A DNA stretch of 64,000 nt. Origin: UBA10329 sp964500205 (GTDB lineage: Bacteria; Bacteroidota; Bacteroidia; UBA10329). Positions 9,170-16,460 of the stretch are shown here, piece after piece (within the stretch, counting starts at the first letter, position 1; each line of letters begins with the position of its first letter). Location of the stretch: assembly GCA_964500205.1 (NCBI GenBank), contig CAZCNS010000007.1, positions 124,001-188,000 on the forward strand, given 5' to 3'. The notes under the pieces are model-generated. The model ran no database searches. It was given only the letters and a program-made list of their open reading frames with translations, and was not told where the DNA came from. Position numbers and translations under genes: made by a program.

Positions 9170-9227
9170 GCAGGTGATCTTGAAATGAAGAGGCCGAAAG
9201 TAACAACCCAACGGAAATACGCGCTTG

Positions 9228-9452
9228 TCACCTTCCTTGTCTTAATGGCCTCAGAAGCTCCTCCAGCCCATTGATACGGATGACGTGCATCGTGCTCAGC
9301 ATCATCCCAAGCTTTCCTGATGGGAATCCCTGAGTAGCAAACCATTCGAGGTAGAAGGTGGGCAGCTCGCAGACCAGTGTGCCCTTGTACTTGCCGAAAG
9401 GCATCTTGTACTCCATCATCTCACGGAGCAGGGCGGGGTCGGGCGCGTTCAT
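9228..9452 (-). CDS. DUF3820 family protein
   Basis: A small soluble protein of the DUF3820 family, recognisable from the MPFGKYKG motif, the short LPTFYLEWFATQGFPSGKLG segment and a helical C-terminus. The family is widespread; some members are annotated as putative quorum-sensing-regulated factors, but no biochemical role is established that I can read here. I start it at the ATG at 9452 (74 aa). The longer frame to 9491 runs through the terminator of the upstream yceI-like gene, so its first 13 codons are unlikely to be translated. Confidence 0.75.
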   Translation of the reverse strand: MNAPDPALLREMMEYKMPFGKYKGTLVCELPTFYLEWFATQGFPSGKLGMMLSTMHVIRINGLEELLRPLRQGR

Positions 9453-9470
9453 GTCCGCAAGGTGGGGAAA

Positions 9471-9509
9471 AAACAAAGAGGCCGCCTGCATTAAAGCAGA
9501 CGACCTCTT
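9471..9509 (-). terminator. Terminator of the YceI-family gene
   Basis: Arms 9476-9489 and 9496-9509 pair at 12 of 14 positions plus wobble, around a 6-nt loop. The minus strand continues into TTTGTTTTTT. It follows the YceI stop by 27 nt. Confidence 0.8.
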
Positions 9510-9536
9510 ACTGATGTCCGTTGGTCTAAGCGCGTA

Positions 9537-10160
9537 TCAGCCTTTGGCCTTCACGTTCACAGTGAGCTTGATGTCATTCTCAAGCACCATATCCTGAACC
9601 GGGTGCGCCCAAGCAACACCGTATTTCTGACGGTCGAAGGTCAGTGAAGCAGTAGCAGAGCCGCTCTCGGCATCGATGCTAACGTCCTCCAGAACTTCCT
9701 CGTTGGTGGTGCCGCGCACGGTCAGGTCGCCTTTCACTTTGCCCTCCTCGGTAGTTCCGGTGACCACAAATGTGGCGGTAGGGAAATTCTCCACATCGAA
9801 GAAGTCGGCTGACGACAGGTGACCGATCAGCTTCTCAGGAGTGCTTCCTTCCTCTACGTTATAGTTGTCATCGGTAATGGCCATCTGGGTGAGGTCCGCG
9901 GTAAAGCTTCCTCCCGTTACCATGCCATTCTCAACATTGAAGTTGCCATCTGTGAGGGCCACGGTGCCTGTGTGGGTGTACACACCAACGAGTGTGCCTG
10001 ACCAAGCTACTGTGCTGACCGCGGGGTCAACTGACATTTGGGCTGTAACGCCCGTTGGCGCCTCTGCTTCTGGGGCTGACTGTTCAGTTCCGCCACCACA
10101 TGATGCCAGAAGCACGAGTGATGCGAATGCACCGGTGAGAAGGAAATTGTTCTTGTTCAT
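9537..10160 (-). CDS. YceI family lipoprotein
   Basis: A 207-aa lipoprotein with a YceI-like lipocalin fold, a family that binds isoprenoid or other hydrophobic ligands in the periplasm or outer membrane. The signal peptide ends in the lipobox LLASCGGG. The mature domain shows the family features VDPAVSTVAWSGT, GSFTADLTQMAI, GHLSSADFFDVENFPTATF and a terminal beta segment. The start is the ATG at 10160, because the open frame to 10265 runs back through promoter DNA and the perfect terminator hairpin beyond it. A -7 box and a short palindrome lie upstream. The gene is monocistronic. Confidence 0.88.
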   Translation of the reverse strand: MNKNNFLLTGAFASLVLLASCGGGTEQSAPEAEAPTGVTAQMSVDPAVSTVAWSGTLVGVYTHTGTVALTDGNFNVENGMVTGGSFTADLTQMAITDDNYNVEEGSTPEKLIGHLSSADFFDVENFPTATFVVTGTTEEGKVKGDLTVRGTTNEEVLEDVSIDAESGSATASLTFDRQKYGVAWAHPVQDMVLENDIKLTVNVKAKG

Positions 10161-10195
10161 TTTTGGAATTGGTTTTTGTTGTTTGAATTGGTGCG

Positions 10196-10203
10196 CGAAG
10201 GTA
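10196..10203 (-). promoter_or_regulatory. -7 element of the YceI gene
   Basis: TACCTTCG on the minus strand followed by CGCACC. The leader that follows contains CCAATTC twice and runs into AAAAATG. Confidence 0.5.
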
Positions 10204-10214
10204 GGTAAATAAAC

Positions 10215-10230
10215 CAATGTTTGAACATTG
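10215..10230. promoter_or_regulatory. Palindrome upstream of the YceI -7 box (candidate operator)
   Basis: CAATGTT and AACATTG form a perfect 7-bp inverted repeat with a 2-nt spacer. It starts 11 nt beyond the -7 box, where it could block or recruit polymerase. The binding protein is unknown. Confidence 0.35.
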
Positions 10231-10244
10231 ATTTGTACTGGTCG

Positions 10245-10281
10245 AAAAAAAGCCTCTGACCACATGTGGTCAGAGGCTTTT
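10245..10281 (-). terminator. Terminator of the peroxiredoxin gene
   Basis: A perfect 17-bp inverted repeat (10248-10264 and 10265-10281) with arms AAAAGCCTCTGACCACA and its complement. It is flanked by further A residues that give a 7-nt T run on the minus strand, and it lies 24 nt past the gene's stop. Confidence 0.9.
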
Positions 10282-10304
10282 GAGAATCTGATTCTTGCAA
10301 TGGA

Positions 10305-10934
10305 TCAGTGAGCGGCAAGATACTCGGCAACGCCCTCGTGGGTGGCCTTCATCCCCTGCGACCCTTTGGTCCAGTTGGCGGGACAGACCTCACCGTTCTC
10401 CTCGAAGAACTGGAGCGCATCGACCATGCGGAGTACCTCCTCCACATTGCGGCCCAGCGGGAAGTTATTGATCGTAGCGTGATGCACAGTGCCCTCCTTG
10501 TCTATGAGGAAAAGGCCACGGAAGGCGATCATCGGGCCAGTGGCCTCCAGCTCGCCATTCTCGTTGTAGTCGTAATCACCTGCCAGAACACCGTAGTTCA
10601 TGCTGATGGTCTTGGTGCTGTCGGCCACTACGGGGTAGGTGATGCCTTTGATGCCACCAGCATTCTTATCCATCTGCAACCAGCCCCAGTGCGACTCCGC
10701 AGTGTCAGTGCTGCAGGCCACTACCGCACATCCTCGCGCCTCGAAATCGACCAGACGCTCTTGGAAGGCGTGCAGCTCAGATGGGCATACGAAGGTGAAG
10801 TCCTTCGGGTAGAAGAAGAACACCACGTGCTTCTTGCCGAGGTACTGATCGAGGGAGAAACCGTCAGTGACGGTGCCACCGTTCACCACTGCTGGTGCTG
10901 AGAAATGAGGTGCTTTTTTACCTACTAAAGACAT
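10305..10934 (-). CDS. 2-Cys peroxiredoxin (AhpC/Prx1 type)
   Basis: A thiol peroxidase that reduces hydrogen peroxide and organic peroxides. The peroxidatic cysteine is Cys50 in FVCPSE and the resolving cysteine is Cys184 in EVCPANW, the pattern of typical 2-Cys peroxiredoxins. The active-site arginine region AFRGLFLID is present. At 209 aa from the ATG at 10934 it has the usual family length; the frame extends 25 codons further but through promoter sequence. A -7 box TACCTTTG lies about 40 nt upstream. No dedicated reductase (AhpF) is adjacent, so thioredoxin or another donor is probable. Confidence 0.93.
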   Translation of the reverse strand: MSLVGKKAPHFSAPAVVNGGTVTDGFSLDQYLGKKHVVFFFYPKDFTFVCPSELHAFQERLVDFEARGCAVVACSTDTAESHWGWLQMDKNAGGIKGITYPVVADSTKTISMNYGVLAGDYDYNENGELEATGPMIAFRGLFLIDKEGTVHHATINNFPLGRNVEEVLRMVDALQFFEENGEVCPANWTKGSQGMKATHEGVAEYLAAH

Positions 10935-11068
10935 TGTTTTATGATTTTGATGGTTAGACTTTGAAAACGGCAACAAAGGTAAGGGGCAGGTCGGAGAGTG
11001 TCCCGACAAATGCCAGATGCGGTGGCGTTAAAAAAACATTGGGGCTGCTGTTCTATGCTTCAGATGGG

Positions 11069-12508
11069 TCAGGGATAGAGCAGATACGGCTCGCGCACCT
11101 TGCCGAAAGCCTTCAGTCCGGACTGCCATGATGCACGTATCTCTGATTCGTTTTTCCCAGAGATGATCTGTTCGCGCAGGGTGGAAGATCCGGCCAGTTT
11201 GTCGAAGAAGTCTGCTCTGAAGAACTTGTCCTTGTCGTAAAGGTCGTTGTATGCCGCTATGAGCCATTGAAGCTCCAGCCTGCCGCTTTGTCGGATGCTG
11301 TCGGGATGCACGGATGCGAAGCTGGTGCCTCTGCACTCCAGCCCTTCGAACCTGGGTGCCGATGCCCCCGCTGTTGCTGCAGGGGTGAAGGTGGTGTCAC
11401 CGATGGTCAGGTCGGGATGCCCGAAGATCTGGAACGGGAACGGGGTGCCGCGCCCCTCGCTCACCACTGTGCCCTCGAAGAAGCACAGGCCGGGGTAGAG
11501 GTAGATGGAGAGCATATTGGGCAGATTGGGCGATGGTCGTTCGGGCAGTTCATACGCCATGTTGCGGTCATAGCCGTCCATCGTGACGGTGATGAGATCG
11601 CATTTCACGCCACCTCGCAGCCAGCCCTCACCATTCACCATGCGCGCATATTCGGCCACTGTCATGCCATGCACCACTGGCACAGGATGCAGCCCTACGA
11701 ACGAGCGGAAGGCCGTGTCGAGCACCGGGCCGTCCATATAGTGTCCGTTAGGGTTAGGGCGGTCGAGCACCATGAACTGGATGCCTTGCTCGGCACAAGC
11801 CTCCATCACGTAGCTCATAGTGCTGATATAGGTGTAGAACCGCGCACCCACATCCTGAATGTCGAATAGCACGAGGTCGGTGCCCCGAAGCTGGTCTGGT
11901 GTGGGCTTTTTGTTCTTGCCATAAAGAGAAATGATGGGAAGTCCCGTGCGCCCGTCCACCCCGTCTTTCACCTTGGCGCCTGCATCGGCTTCGCCACGGA
12001 AGCCGTGCTCGGGTGCAAACACGGCCTTCACATCGACACCGAGCGCGAGCAGGGTATCCACGAGATGGCGCTCTCCGACCGTGGTGGTCTGGTTCGCCAC
12101 GATGATGACGCGCTTACCCAGTAGCTGCGGTACGTATTTCTCGGTTAGAAAAGCTGATGGCCGGGGAGCATTCACTGCTTCTGTCCTCTGCAGTTGCGAC
12201 AATTGTCCGGACACTGGCGCAGGCTGGGCGCAGGCGTTCAGCAGAAACAGGAAATGGAGAATGGCAAGAAAAGGGACGAGGGAAGAGGGGCGAGGGACGG
12301 GGGAATGGATGATTTGCGTAGGACGATCAACGATTGATCCCACAATTGCGGGACGATTTGTCGCGCTCTGTGTCTCTAAATCTTTGCGAGAAACCTTCTT
12401 TGAAATTCGCGTCAGCGAAACTCTTTGCGTCTTTGCGTCTTTGCGTGAAAAAAAAGAGGCACTGCACGAGTCCCCTGGGCCTCCTGCTACATTCTTCAAC
12501 ATCTTCAA
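11069..12508 (-). CDS. Exo-beta-N-acetylmuramidase NamZ-type lipoprotein (DUF1343)
   Basis: A DUF1343 protein. Characterised members (NamZ/YbbC) are exo-acting N-acetylmuramidases used in peptidoglycan turnover. Conserved segments include VIIVANQTT, FAPEHGFRG, LFDIQDVGARFYTY, DRPNPNG and PVVHGMTVAEYA. The hydrophobic stretch FLAILHFLFLLNAC looks like a lipoprotein signal, but no ATG, GTG or TTG lies just in front of it. The only upstream in-frame starts are about 80 codons away, and the peptide between them is translated from short tandem repeats (for example FFSRKDAKTQR). The true start is therefore uncertain; the catalytic domain itself is clear from about 12190 downwards. Confidence 0.82.
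   Translation of the reverse strand: MKMLKNVAGGPGDSCSASFFSRKDAKTQRVSLTRISKKVSRKDLETQSATNRPAIVGSIVDRPTQIIHSPVPRPSSLVPFLAILHFLFLLNACAQPAPVSGQLSQLQRTEAVNAPRPSAFLTEKYVPQLLGKRVIIVANQTTTVGERHLVDTLLALGVDVKAVFAPEHGFRGEADAGAKVKDGVDGRTGLPIISLYGKNKKPTPDQLRGTDLVLFDIQDVGARFYTYISTMSYVMEACAEQGIQFMVLDRPNPNGHYMDGPVLDTAFRSFVGLHPVPVVHGMTVAEYARMVNGEGWLRGGVKCDLITVTMDGYDRNMAYELPERPSPNLPNMLSIYLYPGLCFFEGTVVSEGRGTPFPFQIFGHPDLTIGDTTFTPAATAGASAPRFEGLECRGTSFASVHPDSIRQSGRLELQWLIAAYNDLYDKDKFFRADFFDKLAGSSTLREQIISGKNESEIRASWQSGLKAFGKVREPYLLYP
12241..12304. repeat. Degenerate heptamer arrays (GGAAATG and GGGACGA types)
   Basis: Period-7 repeats read on the plus strand as GGAAATG, GAGAATG, and then GGGACGA, GGGAAGA, GGGGCGA, GGGACGG, GGGAATG. 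On the minus strand they encode the start of the apparent signal peptide of the NamZ-type gene. The same GGGACGG word recurs at 58591. Confidence 0.75.
12365..12450. repeat. Degenerate octamer array (CTTTGCGT type)
   Basis: Three perfect tandem copies of CTTTGCGT (12423-12446) are followed by an A run. Diverged relatives (TCTCTAAATCTTTGCGAG, CTTCTTTG) precede them from about 12365. The minus strand translates as RKDAKTQR-like peptide, which is not a real protein segment. Confidence 0.75.
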
Positions 12509-12552
12509 CCCTGAAGCTTTATGTGGTTAGACCTTTACACCTTACACTTGTC
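12490..12552. repeat. Short degenerate repeats (CTTCAAC and CCTTACA types)
   Basis: ATTCTTCAAC/ATCTTCAAC (12491-12509) and ACCTTTAC/ACCTTAC (12531-12545) are short tandem words just before the permease start. They are weaker than the neighbouring arrays but have the same style and spacing. Confidence 0.45.
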
Positions 12553-12554
12553 CC

Positions 12555-13793
12555 GTGAACACCCCGCTGCTCATTGCCCGCAGACTGATCCGCGCAAGTG
12601 GAGATGCCGAAAGTACGACCGTGCAGGGCACGCGGCCCATTGTGCGGATCGCAATCGGGGGCATTGCGCTGGGTCTTGCGGTGATGATCCTGGCCATGGC
12701 TATCGTCACAGGGTTCCATGAGGCCATTAAGGACAAGGTCGCGGGTTTCGGGGCCGACATCATCGTGACCCGCTATGGCAACCTCAACTCGCTGGAGCCG
12801 CATCCCATCTCCAAGCAGCGCGACTTCTACCCTTCCATCACCGAGCTGGATGGCATCCGTCATATCCAGATTTTCGCCACCAAGGCAGGCATCGTGAAGA
12901 CGGCTGATGAGATTGAAGGTTTGGTGGTCAAGGGCATCGGTAGCGATTTCGATTGGGGTTTCTTCCAGCAGCATCTTGTGGAGGGGGAGACTTTCACCGT
13001 CAGCGATTCGGCCCGGTCTCAGCAGGTGCTGATCAGCGAGCAGATATCCAAGAAGTTACGTCTCAATGTAGGTGACCGAATGGAGGTGTTCTTCATCCAA
13101 GGCGAGCAGCAGCGGGCGAGGATATTTACCATCTCGGGGATCTACCGCACTGGTCTGGAGGAGTTTGACACGCGATACGTCATTGCGGACATCGGCCACA
13201 TCCAGCGGCTCAACCAATGGCAGCCCGATGAGGTGGCGGGTTTTGAGGTGTTCGTGGACGACTTCGACCGCGTGAACGAACTCGATGCCGATGTTTATGA
13301 TGCCATCGGCAGCGACCTGTACTCAGCCACCGTGCGCGAGCTGAACCCGCAGATCTTCGACTGGCTGGAGCTTCAGAACGTCAATGTGCAGGTCATAATC
13401 ATCCTGATGCTGGTGGTGGCGGGCTTTAACATGGTGTCTGCCCTGCTCATCATGATCATAGAGCGCGTGCAGATGATCGGCATCCTCAAGGCGATCGGCA
13501 TGACGGATGGACGCATCCGCAACATCTTCCTCTTTCAGGCCATGTACCTCACTGGCGTGGGCATGCTGTGGGGAAATGCCGTAGGCATCGGCCTTTGTCT
13601 CGTTCAAAAGCATTTCGCGCTGATAAAACTGGACGAGGTGAGCTACTACGTCAGCGCGGTGCCCATCAACTTGCAGTTGTGGCATGTGCTCGCGCTCAAT
13701 GCAGGCACGCTTTTCTTCTGCTTTCTGATGCTGCTGCTGCCAAGCCTCATTGTGGCACGCATCAGTCCGCTCAAGGCGATCAGGTTCGACTGA
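12555..13793 (+). CDS. ABC transporter permease of the FtsX/LolCE type
   Basis: A 412-aa inner membrane protein with the MacB/FtsX topology: one N-terminal transmembrane helix (about residues 30-50), a large periplasmic domain, and three C-terminal helices (about 277-300, 328-350 and 380-403). The motifs LKAIGMTDGRIRNIFLFQA and ISPLKAIRFD are typical of LolC/LolE-type permeases, which extract lipoproteins from the inner membrane. No ATPase gene is adjacent, so substrate and partner are inferred only from family resemblance. The start is GTG at 12555, directly after short repeat words. The gene is divergent from the NamZ-type gene and ends 2 nt before the convergent der gene. Confidence 0.85.
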   Translation: MNTPLLIARRLIRASGDAESTTVQGTRPIVRIAIGGIALGLAVMILAMAIVTGFHEAIKDKVAGFGADIIVTRYGNLNSLEPHPISKQRDFYPSITELDGIRHIQIFATKAGIVKTADEIEGLVVKGIGSDFDWGFFQQHLVEGETFTVSDSARSQQVLISEQISKKLRLNVGDRMEVFFIQGEQQRARIFTISGIYRTGLEEFDTRYVIADIGHIQRLNQWQPDEVAGFEVFVDDFDRVNELDADVYDAIGSDLYSATVRELNPQIFDWLELQNVNVQVIIILMLVVAGFNMVSALLIMIIERVQMIGILKAIGMTDGRIRNIFLFQAMYLTGVGMLWGNAVGIGLCLVQKHFALIKLDEVSYYVSAVPINLQLWHVLALNAGTLFFCFLMLLLPSLIVARISPLKAIRFD

Positions 13794-13795
13794 GC

Positions 13796-15103
13796 CTATT
13801 TCCTCCGCATGTAGATCTCCATGGGCACGCCACTGAAATCGTAATGTTCACGGAGCTTGTTCTCCAAGAATCGCTTGTAGTCCTCCCGCAGGTACTGTGG
13901 ATTGCTGCAGAAGAAGGCGAAGGCGGGGAAATGCGTTGGCAGTTGGGTCACGAACTTGATGCGGATCATCTTGCCCTTGGTCATGGGCGGTGGGTTGCTT
14001 TCGATGATAGGCAGCATGAACTCGTTGAGCTCGCGGGTGGTGACCTTGCGGTTGCGGTTATGATAAACCTCCACGGCAGTTTCGAGTGCCTTATGGATAC
14101 GCTGCATGTTGAGCACACTCACGAACAGGATCGGCACATCGGTGAACGGGGCGATGCGCTCATGGATGGCCTCGGTGTATTCCTTGGCGGTGTGGGTGTC
14201 TTTTTCCACCAGGTCCCATTTGTTGACCAGAATGACGATACCCTTGTGATTCTTCTGCGCCAGTCCGAGAATGTTGAGGTCCTGTCCTTCAAGTCCGATG
14301 GATGCATCGATCATCAGGATGCACACATCGCAGTTCTCGATAGCTTTGATGGATCGCATCACGGAGTAGAACTCCAGATCCTCGTGAACAGACTTCTTCC
14401 TTCGGATACCTGCCGTGTCTATCAGCATAAAATCGAAACCGAAGCCCGTATAGCGGCTGTGGATGGCATCGCGGGTGGTGCCCGCCACATCGGTCACGAT
14501 GTTGCGCTCGTGGCCCAGCAGTGCGTTGGTGAAGCTGCTCTTGCCCACATTTGGACGGCCCACGATGGCAAAGCGTGGCAGCTCGCTCACATCGGGTTCT
14601 GCGCCATCGGTATTCAGGTGTTTCACCAGCTCATCGAGCAGCTCGCCCGTGCCTGACCCGTTGATGCTCGATACACAGTAATACTCGCCTAGACCGAGAT
14701 TGTAGAACTCCACGGCATCGTCATTCCTCTGGTGATTGTCCACCTTGTTCACCACCACAAGCACAGGCTTCTGCGATTTGCGCAGCAACTCGGCCACAGC
14801 CTCATCGGCAGGCACGATTCCACTTTCAACGTCCACTACGAAGAGGATGACCGATGCCTCCTCGATGGCTATGACCACCTGCTTGCGTATCTCGGCCTCG
14901 AACACGTCCTCAGAACCTCGGATATAGCCCCCGCTGTCTATCACCGTGAATTCCACACCGTTCCAGACCGACTTGCCGTACGTGCGGTCGCGGGTCACAC
15001 CACTCTGTTCGTCCACGATGGCCCTTCGCTCACCGATAAGGCGGTTGAACAGGGTTGATTTGCCCACGTTCGGACGGCCTACTACTGCTACGATGTTGCT
15101 CAT
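13796..15103 (-). CDS. der: Ribosome biogenesis GTPase Der
   Basis: An essential GTPase with two tandem G domains that acts in 50S subunit assembly. The first domain begins VVGRPNVGKSTLFNRL and includes DSGGY and NKVD. The second begins IVGRPNVGKSSFTNAL with DTAGIRRK and NKWD. A C-terminal KH-like domain ends the protein at 435 aa, the usual size. It follows era on the same strand with an intergenic gap of 114 nt that holds two inverted octamer arrays. Both GTPases probably share a transcript, although the arrays may affect readthrough. Confidence 0.96.
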   Translation of the reverse strand: MSNIVAVVGRPNVGKSTLFNRLIGERRAIVDEQSGVTRDRTYGKSVWNGVEFTVIDSGGYIRGSEDVFEAEIRKQVVIAIEEASVILFVVDVESGIVPADEAVAELLRKSQKPVLVVVNKVDNHQRNDDAVEFYNLGLGEYYCVSSINGSGTGELLDELVKHLNTDGAEPDVSELPRFAIVGRPNVGKSSFTNALLGHERNIVTDVAGTTRDAIHSRYTGFGFDFMLIDTAGIRRKKSVHEDLEFYSVMRSIKAIENCDVCILMIDASIGLEGQDLNILGLAQKNHKGIVILVNKWDLVEKDTHTAKEYTEAIHERIAPFTDVPILFVSVLNMQRIHKALETAVEVYHNRNRKVTTRELNEFMLPIIESNPPPMTKGKMIRIKFVTQLPTHFPAFAFFCSNPQYLREDYKRFLENKLREHYDFSGVPMEIYMRRK

Positions 15104-15111
15104 TATAAATA

Positions 15112-15143
15112 AATTAGCGAATTGGCGAATTAGCCAATAAGCG
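15112..15143. repeat. Octamer array, left arm (AATTAGCG type)
   Basis: Four contiguous octamers: AATTAGCG, AATTGGCG, AATTAGCC and AATAAGCG. It begins 8 nt upstream of the der start codon, so it is part of the der leader. Confidence 0.85.
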
Positions 15144-15180
15144 AAAAAGGATGTTCATTGCAGACGCGGATGATGGCACT

Positions 15181-15212
15181 CGCTTATTCGCACATCGGCT
15201 CATTCGCTTATT
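15181..15212. repeat. Octamer array, right arm (inverted)
   Basis: Four contiguous octamers, CGCTTATT, CGCACATC, GGCTCATT and CGCTTATT, are the inverted form of the left array 37 nt away. The innermost octamers of the two arms are perfectly complementary, so the transcript could fold back. Confidence 0.85.
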
Positions 15213-15217
15213 CATTT

Positions 15218-16090
15218 TCACAGATACCCGAAATTCTTCAGGTCGCGGTCGCTGTCGCGCCAGTCCTTGCGCACCTTCACGGTCGTCTCCATAAAAACTT
15301 TGCTCTGAACGAATTCCTCGATAGACCTGCGGGCATCGGTCGCCATGCGCTTGATGGCCCTGCCTCCCTCGCCTATGATGATCATCTTCTGCGTTTCGCG
15401 GGTCACGAAGATGGTGGCGCGGATACGCACGAGATTCTCTTCCTCCTTGTATTCCTCCACCACCACTTCGACCGCATATGGAATCTCCTTCTTGTAATAC
15501 TTGAGTATCTTCTCGCGGATGATCTCTGCCACGAAAAAACGCACCGGCCTGTCAGTCAGGTCTTCTTTGTCGAAAAAGGGCGGGTGCTCGGGCAGCCTCT
15601 CTTTCAACCAGTCGAGCAATTCACGGGTGTTGAACCTGTGCATCGCAGACAGCGGGATGACAGTGGCTTCAGGCAGCGCCTCGCGCCACTGGGTCAGCTT
15701 GGCCTCCACTTCCTCTTGTGTGGCCGTGTCCACTTTGTTCACTGCTAAACAGATATGCGCCTTCTTGGCAGTGACGCGCTCCACGGTCTCTGCGTTCACA
15801 GGCTCACCGACCTCCACTAAATAAATGATGATCTCCGAATCTTTGACCGCACCCTCCACGGCCGTCATCATGGTCTCCTGAAGTTTGTATGCCGGGTCGA
15901 GGATGCCAGGCGTGTCATTGAACACAACCTGATGTTCCTCATCATTCCATATACCCAGAATGCGATGCCGCGTGGTCTGCGCCTTGGGCGATATGATGGA
16001 CAGCCGCTCCCCAATGAGGGCGTTCATCAGCGTTGATTTGCCCACGTTGGGTCTGCCGATGATGCTTACGAAACCTGCTTTGTGGGTCAT
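15218..16090 (-). CDS. era: GTPase Era
   Basis: A ribosome-associated GTPase that binds the 3' end of 16S rRNA and assists 30S maturation. The G domain shows IIGRPNVGKSTLMNAL, the switch region ISPKAQTTRHRI, DTPGI and NKVD. The C-terminal KH domain contains VEVVVEEYKEE and IGEGGRAIKRM. At 290 aa it is of normal length. It is the first gene of a probable era-der unit. A TTTCTTTG box on the minus strand (16124-16117) is a possible -7 element, leaving a leader of about 26 nt. Confidence 0.96.
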   Translation of the reverse strand: MTHKAGFVSIIGRPNVGKSTLMNALIGERLSIISPKAQTTRHRILGIWNDEEHQVVFNDTPGILDPAYKLQETMMTAVEGAVKDSEIIIYLVEVGEPVNAETVERVTAKKAHICLAVNKVDTATQEEVEAKLTQWREALPEATVIPLSAMHRFNTRELLDWLKERLPEHPPFFDKEDLTDRPVRFFVAEIIREKILKYYKKEIPYAVEVVVEEYKEEENLVRIRATIFVTRETQKMIIIGEGGRAIKRMATDARRSIEEFVQSKVFMETTVKVRKDWRDSDRDLKNFGYL

Positions 16091-16244
16091 GGGAGCCGTG
16101 CTCTGAAATCGGGGCGCAAAGAAACGGAGAATTAAGGTGTTTTCATTTAATTGAAAACAAGCATGTTAAGTAGTTTCTTGAAATTGTTTGACCGTGAAAA
16201 GAGAGATGTTGCGGCTATTGTTCCTGTCGAGCCGAAAGAATCTC

Positions 16245-16252
16245 TATATTTG
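16245..16252 (+). promoter_or_regulatory. -7 element of the initiator tRNA gene
   Basis: TATATTTG is a perfect match to the TAnnTTTG consensus and lies 42 nt before the mature tRNA. The rest of the 204-nt interval after era holds only a small AT-rich palindrome at 16139-16158 and no gene. Confidence 0.6.
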
Positions 16253-16294
16253 CAGCCCCAATCGTAACAGCAGGCCTCGGCCTCAAAGACATAT

Positions 16295-16367
<73 letters not shown>

Positions 16368-16372
16368 CTAAG

Positions 16373-16410
16373 AATCCCGTCAGCCGAAAAGGCTGGCGGG
16401 ATTTCTTTTT
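16373..16410 (+). terminator. Terminator of the tRNA-fMet gene
   Basis: AATCCCGTCAGCC and GGCTGGCGGGATT pair along 13 positions with one wobble and a 5-nt loop, followed by TTCTTTTTT. Confidence 0.9.
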
Positions 16411-16460
16411 TGAGGAATGATCAGGAAGAGTAGGGGAGTGGCAGGTCGGTCTGCAGCCCG

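Noticed and set aside
10248..10281. Perfect 34-nt palindrome as an operator
   Set aside because: Its position just past the peroxiredoxin stop and the T run on the minus strand fit a terminator better.
11028..11336. Small minus-strand frame overlapping the 3' end of the NamZ-type gene
   Set aside because: Out of frame with the real gene, no start context, and Arg/Gln-rich shadow composition.
12241..12450. Short repeats as a CRISPR array
   Set aside because: Units are 7-8 nt, directly contiguous and degenerate. There are no 25-35 nt repeats with unique spacers and no cas genes.
13568..14656. 362-codon open frame on the plus strand over the permease end and der
   Set aside because: Antisense to der, whose two G domains are unmistakable. 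No recognisable protein in this frame.
16139..16158. GTTTTCA-TTTAAT-TGAAAAC palindrome upstream of era as a terminator or operator
   Set aside because: It has no T run and lies in AT-rich DNA, where such palindromes arise easily. Kept only as a remark in the tRNA promoter entry.
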